DNA from: Motilimonas pumila
GTDB taxonomy: Bacteria; Pseudomonadota; Gammaproteobacteria; Enterobacterales; CBDFNC01
Direction of reading: 5' to 3'
Assembly: GCF_003596335.1 (NCBI RefSeq)
Contig: NZ_QZCH01000005.1
Coordinates: forward strand, 1 to 64,000
DNA length: 64,000 nt
This document shows positions 43,811-52,409 of the stretch, one piece after another. A program made the translations under genes and the position numbers. The notes under the pieces were generated by a model that saw only the letters and a program-made list of their open reading frames with translations, searched no databases and was not told the origin of the DNA. Numbering within the stretch: position 1 is the first letter of the stretch; every line of letters begins with the position of its first letter.

Positions 43811-44878
43811 ATGAGCCAACTATTACAACAAGAAAGCTACGCAGGTGAATTAGATGCATTGCGTGCGCAGCATCGCTCGTATTCTCATGTCTTTGATATG
43901 CTGCCATCAGGCATCATTTTATTAGACAACAATGGCGTGGTGACCCAAGCCAACCCTGTTGCCATTGAACTATTGGGTGAGCCTCTATTGGGAGAGCTTT
44001 GGTTTAATGTTATTCGCCGAGCGTTTGCGCCACAAGCCGATGACGGCCATGAAGTTTCATTAGTGAACGGCAAGCGTATTCAATTGTCTATCTCACCGCT
44101 CGAAGGCTTTTCTGGCCAGCTCATATCATTGACCGACTTAACCCAAACTCGTGAACTACAAGACAAAATTAGCCACATGAAGCGGCTTTCTGCATTAGGC
44201 AACATGATAGCGTCTTTAGCTCATCAAGTACGCACGCCTTTGTCTGCGGCTATGTTGTACGCGGCCAATCTAGGTAACCGCTCATTACCTGAGTCATCTC
44301 GCGGCAGTTTCCAGCAAAAGCTCATGGGCCGACTACAAGATTTAGAAACTCAGGTAACGGATATGTTGCTGTTTGCCCGCAGCGGTGAAAAGCAGGTGGT
44401 GGCGGAAGTGTCATTGCAGAGTTTATTGCAAGAGGTTAAGCAAGGCTGTGACGCTATGATGTTTAAAGCGCAGTCAGAATTATCTATTTCGTTACCCGAT
44501 CCTGACTTATTGCTGCTGGCAAATAAAAATGCGCTGGCCAGTGCCATAGGCAACTTAATTGATAACGCGCTGCAAGCCACAGGTAAAGGCGCCAAAATTC
44601 AATTATCAGCACAATACCTAAAAGGGGATCAGGTCTCAATTTCGGTATTGGATAATGGCCCCGGTATTGACGAAGAAAATATACAGAAAATTACACAGCC
44701 GTTTTTTACCACCAAATCTCAAGGTACAGGGCTCGGTCTTGCGGTAGTGCAATCAGTGGCAAAGTCTCATGAGGGAAGGTTAGAAGTTACCTCAGCCGTA
44801 GGGCAAGGAAGCTGTTTTTCAATGATTTTACCATTACATTCAGTCGCCGCATCGCCGGCACAAGCCGTTGGAGGTTAA
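43811..44878 (+). CDS. flrB: FlrB (FleS-type), flagellar sensor histidine kinase
   Basis: FlrB is the cytoplasmic kinase that phosphorylates FlrC. It has a PAS-like domain (about 25-110), a HisKA domain with the phospho-acceptor His in IASLAHQVRTPLSAAML (residue 138), and an ATPase domain with N box GNLIDNALQAT, G1 box VLDNGPGID and G2 box GTGLGLAVV. There is no membrane segment. The start at ATG 43811 is preferred; a TTG at 43802 would add three residues and neither has an ideal ribosome site. flrC follows with GGAGG inside the flrB end. Confidence 0.94.
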   Translation: MSQLLQQESYAGELDALRAQHRSYSHVFDMLPSGIILLDNNGVVTQANPVAIELLGEPLLGELWFNVIRRAFAPQADDGHEVSLVNGKRIQLSISPLEGFSGQLISLTDLTQTRELQDKISHMKRLSALGNMIASLAHQVRTPLSAAMLYAANLGNRSLPESSRGSFQQKLMGRLQDLETQVTDMLLFARSGEKQVVAEVSLQSLLQEVKQGCDAMMFKAQSELSISLPDPDLLLLANKNALASAIGNLIDNALQATGKGAKIQLSAQYLKGDQVSISVLDNGPGIDEENIQKITQPFFTTKSQGTGLGLAVVQSVAKSHEGRLEVTSAVGQGSCFSMILPLHSVAASPAQAVGG

Positions 44879-44879
44879 C

Positions 44880-46265
44880 ATGTCACAAGCACAAATTCTT
44901 GTGGTTGAAGATGATGCAGGTTTAAGAGAAGCATTAATCGATACCTTAATGATTGCAGGTTATCAGTGTATTGAAGCTGACAGTGGCGAAGCGGCATTGG
45001 TAGCGCTAGGTCGGCAAAGTTATGATTTGGTGATCAGCGACATTCAAATGGGCGGCATGAATGGTATTACCTTATTGCAAAACATTAAGGTGAAATACCC
45101 TGATACGCCAGTATTATTAATGACGGCTTATGCCACCATTGACGATGCAGTCACTGCGATGCGTGATGGTGCCATTGATTATTTGGCTAAGCCATTTGCG
45201 CCTGAGGTGTTACTGAATCAGGTTAGCCGGTATGCGCCTGCGCAAAAGTGTGAAAAGCGCACGCCAGTATTTGGCGACGACAGTACAAAAGCATTACTTA
45301 ACTTGGCGGCTAAAGTGGCCAAGAGTGATGCCTCAGTCATGGTGTCTGGCCCAAGCGGTGCGGGGAAAGAAATTATGGCGCGTTATATTCATGATATGTC
45401 GCCTCGCGCTGAGCAAAGCTTTGTGGCCATTAACTGCGCTGCAATTCCAGATAACATGTTAGAAGCGACCTTATTTGGTTATGAAAAAGGCGCATTTACC
45501 GGCGCCGTTCAGGCGTGCCCAGGAAAATTCGAACAGGCGCAGGGAGGTACCATCTTGTTAGATGAAATAACTGAGATGGATTTAAGCTTACAAGCCAAGT
45601 TACTGCGCGTTTTGCAAGAGAAAGAGGTCGAACGTTTAGGTGGTAGAAAGACGGTACAGCTAGATGTAAGGGTACTCGCCACCAGTAACCGAGATTTAAA
45701 GCAGGCGGTACAAGATGGTATTTTCCGAGAGGATTTATATTACCGCTTAAACGTATTTCCAATTAAATGGTTACCTTTGCATCGTCGTCGAGGTGATATT
45801 ATTCCTTTGGCAAAGCATTTAATCGCGCGCCACCATAGTCAGGGTCCGATTCCTGAATTAACTCAAGCCGCAACAGACAGGCTTTACGCTTATAGCTGGC
45901 CAGGCAATGTACGAGAGTTAGACAACGTGGTACAACGGGCGCTGATTTTAGCGGGAAATCAAGATATCGAACTCGATCATCTCATTTTAGAAGATGAGTT
46001 AGCTGCGGCAGGGCAACTAAGTCATGATGATACAAATTTGACGATTAAATTACCCAATGCTTCTGGCTTGGGCGACAGTGACAGTTTTGCTGATGAAAAC
46101 CTAGGTGAAGAACTAAAGCACCAAGAGCACCAAATCATTATTGAGACGTTAAAAGCCTGCGCGGGTAAACGCAAAGACGTGGCCGAGAAATTGGGTATTA
46201 GCCCCCGTACACTGCGATATAAAATGGCTAAAATGAAAGAGATGGGTGTTGAAATTCCTGTTTGA
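44880..46265 (+). CDS. flrC: FlrC (FleR-type), sigma-54-dependent response regulator
   Basis: Phosphorylated FlrC activates the later sigma-54 operons (hook, flagellin 1). The 461-residue protein has a receiver domain with DD at 11-12 and Asp54 in VISDIQMGG, an AAA+ domain with Walker A GPSGAGKE and the GAFTGA loop ([10 protein letters not shown]), and a C-terminal Fis-type helix (RKDVAEKLGISPRTLRYKM). The ATG at 44880 is used because GGAGG ends 5 bases before it; a TTG frame from 44868 lies inside flrB. Confidence 0.95.
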   Translation: MSQAQILVVEDDAGLREALIDTLMIAGYQCIEADSGEAALVALGRQSYDLVISDIQMGGMNGITLLQNIKVKYPDTPVLLMTAYATIDDAVTAMRDGAIDYLAKPFAPEVLLNQVSRYAPAQKCEKRTPVFGDDSTKALLNLAAKVAKSDASVMVSGPSGAGKEIMARYIHDMSPRAEQSFVAINCAAIPDNMLEATLFGYEKGAFTGAVQACPGKFEQAQGGTILLDEITEMDLSLQAKLLRVLQEKEVERLGGRKTVQLDVRVLATSNRDLKQAVQDGIFREDLYYRLNVFPIKWLPLHRRRGDIIPLAKHLIARHHSQGPIPELTQAATDRLYAYSWPGNVRELDNVVQRALILAGNQDIELDHLILEDELAAAGQLSHDDTNLTIKLPNASGLGDSDSFADENLGEELKHQEHQIIIETLKACAGKRKDVAEKLGISPRTLRYKMAKMKEMGVEIPV

Positions 46266-46298
46266 AAGGTATTTTAAATCAATTGCTTAATGATTAAT

Positions 46299-46324
46299 AA
46301 AGGATGCGAAAGCATCCTTTTTTT
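46299..46324 (+). terminator. Rho-independent terminator after flrC
   Basis: GGATGC and GCATCC enclose a GAAA tetraloop, followed by seven T. Confidence 0.93.
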
Positions 46325-46328
46325 ATTT

Positions 46329-46344
46329 TGGCCTAATAGTTGCA
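46329..46344 (+). promoter_or_regulatory. Sigma-54 promoter of the fliE operon
   Basis: TGGCCTAATAGTTGCA has GG-N10-GC spacing; the -24 box is GGCC rather than GGCA. It begins just after the flrC terminator. The expected start is near 46355. Confidence 0.82.
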
Positions 46345-46378
46345 TTTACCTAGTGTAGAGACAGATTGACACCCAGCA

Positions 46379-46392
46379 GTCAGATATTTGAC
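46379..46392. promoter_or_regulatory. FleQ/FlrA-like box downstream of the fliE promoter
   Basis: GTCAGATATTTGAC is a GTCA-N6-TGAC dyad. The block CAGTCAGATATTTGACA differs at one base from the block downstream of the flgF promoter. It lies about +24 to +37 from the expected start. Confidence 0.5.
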
Positions 46393-46418
46393 AGCGATAA
46401 CATAACTAGGAATTTTTC

Positions 46419-46739
46419 ATGAACATTAACGGCTCATCATTATACAGTGAAATGCAGGCTTTATCGGTACAAGCCAAAGGCCTAGAAAATCAATCTCAAA
46501 TTCAAGCCACCAGTCATAGTGACTTTGGTGATATGCTTAAACAAGCTATCGACAACGTAAATGGCTTGCAGCAAAATGCAAATGAACTGAGAACACGCTT
46601 TGATATGGGCGATCGTTCTGTCAGTTTAGGTGACGTAATGATTGCGGCCAGTAAATCTGGCGTAGCATTCGATGCTACGGTTCAAGTGCGTAACAAAGTT
46701 GTGGAAGCGTACAAAGAAATCATGAGCATGCCGGTTTAA
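46419..46739 (+). CDS. fliE: FliE, MS-ring/rod junction protein
   Basis: FliE links the MS ring with the rod. The 106-residue protein has the family core from about residue 35 (DFGDMLKQAIDNVNGLQQ) to the end (GVAFDATVQVRNKVVEAYKEIMSMPV). It is the first gene of the fliEFGHIJ operon, 17 bases before fliF. Normal length. Confidence 0.96.
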   Translation: MNINGSSLYSEMQALSVQAKGLENQSQIQATSHSDFGDMLKQAIDNVNGLQQNANELRTRFDMGDRSVSLGDVMIAASKSGVAFDATVQVRNKVVEAYKEIMSMPV

Positions 46740-46755
46740 TTGAGGAGCTAATTAA

Positions 46756-48474
46756 GTGGCAGAAGCAAATTCAAACACAGATTTAATGGCCGGCACTGAC
46801 GCCGCTGCATTGGATCAAAGTGCACAATTAGAGCAAGGCGAACAAAAAAGTTCACCTCTTGCGGTATTAGGCAATGTTGATGTGCTGCGCCAAGTCACCA
46901 TTATTTTGGGGCTGGCCATTGTCTTGGCAATTGTGGTGATTTTGTGGATGTGGGGCAAAGCGCCTGACTATCGCCCATTAGGTAACTTTAAAACTGAGCA
47001 GCTAATCACCACGCTGGATTTTCTTGACGCTGAGAAAATCCCTTATCAGCTAGAAGGTAACACCGTATTAGTCGAAGCCGACAATTTCCATAGCATTAAG
47101 CTTCGCCTGACTCGCGGAGGTTTGTCGCCAGTGGATGAAAAAGGCGATGAAATATTAATGCAAGACATGGGCTTTGGTGTTAGCCAACGGGTTGAACGAG
47201 AACGCCTAAAACTTAGCCGTGAGCGCCAGCTTGCCCTTGCCATTCAAGAAATGAAGAATGTGCAAAAAGCCCAAGTTTTACTGGCTATTCCAAAAGAAAA
47301 TGTATTTACTCGCCGAGAGCAAAAAGCCAGTGCGACCGTTGTGCTAACTGTGTCTCGTGCGAACAGTTTAAGCCAAGAAGAAGTCGACTCAGTCGTGGAT
47401 ATGGTCGCCTCTGCGGTGCACTCTTTGAGTCCGTCTCGCGTGACGGTGACCGACCAACGTGGCCGTTTACTGAACTCTGGCAGCCAAGACCCGATGGCCG
47501 CTCGTAACCGCAAAGAATATGAATTAGAGCGCAAACGCGAGGATGAATACAAAGAGAAAATCGACTCTATTTTGATTCCCGTGGTGGGCTTAGATAATTA
47601 CACCGCAGAAGTCGATGTTACCATGGACTTTAGTACCCTTGAGCAAACTCAAAAACGTTATAACCAAGACTTACCGGCATTGCGTAGCGAGATGACGGTG
47701 GAAAACTCAACCACGGGTGGTTCAGACGCTGCCGTGCCTGGTGCGTTAACCAATCAACCCCCGCTTGAAGCGGATATTCCTGAAGTGGCTGAAACGGGTG
47801 AAGGCGGTAGCGTGATCCCAGGCTCTAACCACAAAGAGGCCACTCGTAACTATGAGCTAGACACCACCATCAGTCACTCGAGACAGCAAGTGGGTATGGT
47901 GCAACGTTTAACCGTGTCGGTTGCGGTGGATTATAACAACGCTGCTGGAGCTGATGGCAATGTTTCTCGCACGCCTCGCAGTCAAGAGCAATTAGCGAGT
48001 ATTCGCCGATTATTGCAAGGGAGTTTAGGATTTGACGTGAACCGTGGCGACGTCTTAGAGGTGGTTACGGTTCCCTTTAACCGCCCTGAGCTTGAAGCTG
48101 TTGAGCCACCGCCATTTTGGGAGTCTGATCAGTTCTATCAAATGCTGCGCTTTGGCGGATCTATGGTGGTTATCTTGATCGTGGTCTTTGCGATTATCAG
48201 ACCGATGCTGAAGAAACTGCTTTACCCAGAAACCACTGAGACCGAAGAGTTTGATATGGGCGGTGCAGTGGGCTCACTGGAAGGAGATGATGATCTCAAA
48301 CTTATCGCCGCAGATGGTTCAGAAGAGCTAGACTTTGGAATAAGAGATGGTCAATTCAAACTGCCAGATTTACACAAAGATGAAGACCTTATGAAAGCGG
48401 TACGCGCCCTGGTGGCCAACGAGCCGGACTTGTCCGCCCAAGTAATTAAAGATTGGTTGAACGCAGATGCCTGA
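46756..48474 (+). CDS. fliF: FliF, MS-ring protein
   Basis: FliF forms the MS ring in the inner membrane, the base of the flagellum. The 572-residue protein has a first membrane helix at about 48-66 (VTIILGLAIVLAIVVILWMW), the YscJ-like periplasmic domain (about 80-250), the FliF C-domain, and a second membrane helix near 475-495 (MVVILIVVFAIIRPMLKKLL). A cytoplasmic tail that binds FliG follows. GTG start with GAGGAG before it. It overlaps fliG by 8 bases. Confidence 0.97.
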   Translation: MAEANSNTDLMAGTDAAALDQSAQLEQGEQKSSPLAVLGNVDVLRQVTIILGLAIVLAIVVILWMWGKAPDYRPLGNFKTEQLITTLDFLDAEKIPYQLEGNTVLVEADNFHSIKLRLTRGGLSPVDEKGDEILMQDMGFGVSQRVERERLKLSRERQLALAIQEMKNVQKAQVLLAIPKENVFTRREQKASATVVLTVSRANSLSQEEVDSVVDMVASAVHSLSPSRVTVTDQRGRLLNSGSQDPMAARNRKEYELERKREDEYKEKIDSILIPVVGLDNYTAEVDVTMDFSTLEQTQKRYNQDLPALRSEMTVENSTTGGSDAAVPGALTNQPPLEADIPEVAETGEGGSVIPGSNHKEATRNYELDTTISHSRQQVGMVQRLTVSVAVDYNNAAGADGNVSRTPRSQEQLASIRRLLQGSLGFDVNRGDVLEVVTVPFNRPELEAVEPPPFWESDQFYQMLRFGGSMVVILIVVFAIIRPMLKKLLYPETTETEEFDMGGAVGSLEGDDDLKLIAADGSEELDFGIRDGQFKLPDLHKDEDLMKAVRALVANEPDLSAQVIKDWLNADA

Positions 48475-49504
48475 TAACGAAAACTCAGAAGAGAAAAAAT
48501 TTGATATTGCCACCCTTAACGGGGTGGAGAAGTCGGCAATTTTAATGCTGAGTTTAACCGAAGAAGATGCCGCGCAGATTTTTCGTCATTTAGAGCCTAA
48601 ACAAGTTCAGCGTTTAGGCATGGCAATGGCATCTTTGGGGGATTTTTCACAAGAGAAAGTGGCTGCGGTCCATCGCCAGTTTGTGGATGATATTCAAAAA
48701 TTCACCAACATAGGTATTGGCAGTGAAGATTTCGTGCGCAGCGCATTGACCCAAGCCTTAGGGGAAGATAAAGCCGGTAACTTGGTTGAACAAATCGTTA
48801 TGGGCAGTGGCGCGAGAGGTTTAGATTCATTGAAATGGATGGATGCAAGACAAGTGGCAAGCATTATTCAAAATGAGCACCCTCAAATCCAAACGATAGT
48901 TTTATCTTACCTAGAGCCTGAGCAGTCGTCTGAAATCATGAGTCAGTTCCCTGAGAAAGTGCGACTGGATTTGATGATGCGTATTGCTAACCTTGAAGAG
49001 GTTCAACCTGCAGCATTGCAAGAGTTGAACGAAATCATGGAGAAACAGTTTGCTGGCCAAGCGGGTGCACAAGCGGCCAAGATGGGCGGCTTAAAAGCAG
49101 CTGCCAATATCATGAACTACTTGGATACCAGCATCGAGGGACCATTAATGGACTCTATTCGTGAGTCTGATGAGGAAATGAGTCAACAAATTCAAGATCT
49201 TATGTTTGTTTTTGATAACTTAATAGACGTTGATGACCGCGGTATTCAAGCCTTACTGCGCGAAGTTCAGCAAGATGTATTACAGCGCGCATTGAAAGGT
49301 GCGGAAGATGCATTGAAAGAGAAAATCATGCGCAATATGTCAAAACGTGCTGCTGAGATGCTGCAAGATGACTTGGAAGCGATGGGACCTGTTCGTGTCA
49401 GCGAAGTAGAGTCGGCGCAAAAAGAAATCCTTTCTGTGGCAAGACGTTTGGCTGATGCCGGTGAAATTATGTTAGGCGGCGGTGGCGGCGACGAGTTCTT
49501 ATAA
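48467..49504 (+). CDS. fliG: FliG, motor switch protein
   Basis: FliG is the rotor part that interacts with the stator and transmits switching. The 345-residue protein has the N-terminal FliF-binding domain (LNGVEKSAILMLSLTEEDAA), the middle domain with the EHPQ motif (QNEHPQIQTIVLSYLEPEQ) and the C-terminal torque domain (LMFVFDNLIDVDDRGIQALL). The ATG at 48467 lies in the fliF end. Full length. Confidence 0.98.
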   Translation: MPDNENSEEKKFDIATLNGVEKSAILMLSLTEEDAAQIFRHLEPKQVQRLGMAMASLGDFSQEKVAAVHRQFVDDIQKFTNIGIGSEDFVRSALTQALGEDKAGNLVEQIVMGSGARGLDSLKWMDARQVASIIQNEHPQIQTIVLSYLEPEQSSEIMSQFPEKVRLDLMMRIANLEEVQPAALQELNEIMEKQFAGQAGAQAAKMGGLKAAANIMNYLDTSIEGPLMDSIRESDEEMSQQIQDLMFVFDNLIDVDDRGIQALLREVQQDVLQRALKGAEDALKEKIMRNMSKRAAEMLQDDLEAMGPVRVSEVESAQKEILSVARRLADAGEIMLGGGGGDEFL

Positions 49505-49506
49505 TC

Positions 49507-50454
49507 ATGGCAGATGAACAAAACCCAGATCAAAGACCTGAATTGTGGCAGATTCCAAAAATGGAAGTAGCTCTTGAAACAGAAGAAACCAATGCTTTAA
49601 ACATGAAAACCGACTGGTTCAAGCAAATTGAAGAGCCGGTTGAAGAAGAGCAGGTGCCTGCACCTCCGACCTTAGAAGAAATCGAAGCTATTCGAACAGA
49701 TGCTTTTGATGAAGGCTTTAAAGAAGGTCAAGCTGCCGGCTTTGCCAAAGGTGAAGAAGAAGGGCGTTTAGAGGGCCTTGGCAAAGGTCACGAAGAAGGT
49801 TTAATGCAAGGCTTACAGCAAGGGCTTGAGTTAGGCGCTGAGCAAATCGCTACTCAATCAGGCCAGTGGCAAGTTCTCACTGAACAGTTGCATTTTCCCA
49901 AATTGCAATTAGACAAACAAATTGAGTTAGAGCTAGTGCAACTTGCCATGGCTTTGGCGCAGCAAATTGTAAAAGTAGAAGTACAAACCAACCCCCAAGT
50001 GATTTTGGCTGCATTGAAACAGGCGATAGACGCTCTACCGTTTGCCGCGCAGAAGACCACCTTATTGCTGCACCCGGATGATCTAGTGCTGGTAAAAGCG
50101 GTGTTTGGCGATGAAGAATGTGATAAACGTGGCTGGTCGCTACAAGCGGAACCGAGCTTTAATCGCGGTGATTGCCAAGTGAAAACAGACATATCGAGCG
50201 TGGATTACCCTCTTGAAATGCGTGTGAATCAAGTGCTTAAGCAGTTTTTGGCGCATAACTCAGAACAACTCAACGATAGACCGGTTGAACCTGAGCAACA
50301 AGTGGCAGCTACACCTGATGTTAGCGGCGATGCTCAGCCAAGCGATGCCGAGACACCCACAGAGCCTCAAAGTGAGGCTGTCAGCGCTGAGCCGCAGCCA
50401 GCAATATCGCCAGAGTCTTCGTCAGTGACTCAGCCTCCGCCAGAGCCAAGTTAA
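49507..50454 (+). CDS. fliH: FliH, flagellar export ATPase regulator
   Basis: FliH binds FliI and holds the export ATPase in check and in place. The 315-residue protein has the glycine-rich helix repeat (about 73-115: [21 protein letters not shown], split at residue 93) and the C-terminal FliH domain (about 120-255, [21 protein letters not shown]-like helix and [17 protein letters not shown]). A tail of about 55 Pro/Glu/Ser-rich residues follows ([20 protein letters not shown]). It ends on the first base of fliI. Confidence 0.95.
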   Translation: MADEQNPDQRPELWQIPKMEVALETEETNALNMKTDWFKQIEEPVEEEQVPAPPTLEEIEAIRTDAFDEGFKEGQAAGFAKGEEEGRLEGLGKGHEEGLMQGLQQGLELGAEQIATQSGQWQVLTEQLHFPKLQLDKQIELELVQLAMALAQQIVKVEVQTNPQVILAALKQAIDALPFAAQKTTLLLHPDDLVLVKAVFGDEECDKRGWSLQAEPSFNRGDCQVKTDISSVDYPLEMRVNQVLKQFLAHNSEQLNDRPVEPEQQVAATPDVSGDAQPSDAETPTEPQSEAVSAEPQPAISPESSSVTQPPPEPS

Positions 50455-51797
50455 TGCTAGACCTCAAAGCTCGATTGCAAAGTTATCAAGCTCAAGACCT
50501 GACGACTAATGCAGTGGCTGCAGGCAAGTTAACTCGGGTGGTTGGGCTTACTTTAGAAGCGATTGGTTGTACCGCGCCAGTTGGCAGCTTATGCCAAGTT
50601 GAAACCATGGATGGCTTAATTGAAGCTGAAGTGGTTGGCTTTGCCAATGATAAGCTTTACCTGATGCCCAGCGAACAATTATCCGGCGTATTGCCAGGGG
50701 CTAAGGTGTTGCCCATGAGTCAGCACCAGGGTATCCCAGTAGGCATGGAATTACTCGGCCGGGTGATTGACGGTGTTGGCAATCCGCTTGACGGCTTAGG
50801 TGACATTTTAACTAAAGACAAAGCGCAATTTGCTGCTACCCGCCTGAATCCTTTAGCACGTAAACCCATAAAGCAGCCAATGGACGTTGGTGTACGCTCG
50901 ATTAATGCCATGATAACGGTAGGTCAAGGGCAGCGAATGGGACTGTTTGCAGGCTCAGGTGTCGGTAAGAGCGTATTGCTGGGTATGATGACCCGGGGCA
51001 GTAGCGCAGACGTGGTTGTGGTTGGCCTAATTGGCGAACGTGGCCGTGAGGTCAAAGAGTTCATTGATGAAATTTTAGGGCAAGAGGGACGTGCTCGTTC
51101 TGTGGTGATTGCAGCGCCTGCTGACGCTTCACCCTTGATGCGGTTAAAGGGCTGTGAAACCGCGTTGACAGTAGCCGAGTACTTTCGTGATCAAGGTTTA
51201 AATGTTTTGTTATTAATGGACTCCTTGACCCGATTCGCGCAAGCGCAGCGTGAAATAGCTTTGGCCATTGGTGAGCCGCCTGCCACAAAAGGCTACCCAC
51301 CTTCAGTATTCGCCAAATTACCGGCGCTGGTGGAGCGAGCCGGTAACGGCAGTGAAAACCAGGGCTCGATTACGGCTTTTTTTACCGTGTTAACCGAAGG
51401 GGATGATTTGCAAGACCCCATCGCAGATGCATCGCGGGCAATATTGGATGGTCACATCGTATTATCAAGAGACTTAGCGGACAGCGGCCACTTTCCTGCC
51501 ATTGATGTTGGTAAGTCAATTAGCCGGGTAATGCCTAGCGTGACAAGTGATGAACACCAAATGCTTGCGCGCGCAATTAAGCAAGCTTATTCGTTGTACC
51601 AAGAAAATAAAGATTTGATTACTATCGGTGCGTATGCCAGAGGCAGCGACCCTCGTATCGACCAAGCCATCAACATTAAACCTAGGTTGGATCACTTCTT
51701 GCAACAATCGATGAAAGAATCGGTAAGCTATGAAAATAGCTTGAGTCAACTTGCTGGATTAGCCCAAGAGTTTGTCAACGGCGGCCAGCCTAGATAA
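50454..51797 (+). CDS. fliI: FliI, flagellum-specific export ATPase
   Basis: FliI is the hexameric ATPase that helps unfold and feed export substrates, related to the F1 beta subunit. The 447-residue protein has Walker A ([15 protein letters not shown]), the motif [13 protein letters not shown], Walker B ([20 protein letters not shown]) and [14 protein letters not shown]. It shares one base with fliH and precedes fliJ by 14 bases. Confidence 0.98.
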   Translation: MLDLKARLQSYQAQDLTTNAVAAGKLTRVVGLTLEAIGCTAPVGSLCQVETMDGLIEAEVVGFANDKLYLMPSEQLSGVLPGAKVLPMSQHQGIPVGMELLGRVIDGVGNPLDGLGDILTKDKAQFAATRLNPLARKPIKQPMDVGVRSINAMITVGQGQRMGLFAGSGVGKSVLLGMMTRGSSADVVVVGLIGERGREVKEFIDEILGQEGRARSVVIAAPADASPLMRLKGCETALTVAEYFRDQGLNVLLLMDSLTRFAQAQREIALAIGEPPATKGYPPSVFAKLPALVERAGNGSENQGSITAFFTVLTEGDDLQDPIADASRAILDGHIVLSRDLADSGHFPAIDVGKSISRVMPSVTSDEHQMLARAIKQAYSLYQENKDLITIGAYARGSDPRIDQAINIKPRLDHFLQQSMKESVSYENSLSQLAGLAQEFVNGGQPR

Positions 51798-51811
51798 CCT
51801 TCGGAGCCTCT

Positions 51812-52261
51812 ATGGCGGATAAAGCTTTACACTTGGTATTGGATCAACATAAAAAGCATGAACAAACCGCCTCAATAGAATTTGCTCAAGCGCAACAGCA
51901 GCTAGCAGAGTTTCGTAAGCAGTTTGCTAATCTTCAAAATTATCGTAATCAATACCTCCAACAAATGCACGACAAAGGTGCGTCAGGCTTATATGCCGAT
52001 AGCTTTGGCCACTATCAAAAGTTTGTCGCCAAACTTGAAGCTGCCATGGTTCAACAGCAACAAGCGTTGCCGCAAGTGATGCACCAAGTTGACGTCAAAA
52101 AGCGTAATTGGATCGCGATGCAAAACAAACGTAAAGCAGTCGAGTCGTTAATCGAAAAGCGCGAGCAAGCAGCGCAAATCAAAGCCAATAAACAAGAACA
52201 GAAAATGCTTGACGAATTTGCCAATTTCCAATTTTATAAAAAGCAGCAAGATAGTTATTAA
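51812..52261 (+). CDS. fliJ: FliJ, flagellar export chaperone
   Basis: FliJ is a coiled-coil protein that couples FliI to FlhA in the export gate. The 149-residue protein is almost all helix with regular heptads (LVLDQHKKHEQTASIEFAQA, RKQFANLQNYRNQYLQQM, RNWIAMQNKRKAVESLIEKR). It is the last gene of the fliE operon; a new sigma-54 promoter follows. Confidence 0.94.
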   Translation: MADKALHLVLDQHKKHEQTASIEFAQAQQQLAEFRKQFANLQNYRNQYLQQMHDKGASGLYADSFGHYQKFVAKLEAAMVQQQQALPQVMHQVDVKKRNWIAMQNKRKAVESLIEKREQAAQIKANKQEQKMLDEFANFQFYKKQQDSY

Positions 52262-52278
52262 TCCTAACTAGACAATAT

Positions 52279-52294
52279 TGGCGCAGTTATTGCT
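52279..52294 (+). promoter_or_regulatory. Sigma-54 promoter of the fliK-fliLMNOPQR-flhB operon
   Basis: TGGCGCAGTTATTGCT has GG-N10-GC spacing, 17 bases after the fliJ stop. The expected start is near 52305, a leader of about 105 bases before fliK. Confidence 0.85.
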
Positions 52295-52409
52295 TTTATT
52301 AAGTCTAGCAGTGGCAATTTGTGAGATTTTCGTCATGCCACTGAATTTATCTTTGTTTTCGCGGCTAAAAAGGCAAGTTCCTGCCGCTTCAACCATATGG
52401 AAGTAACGT

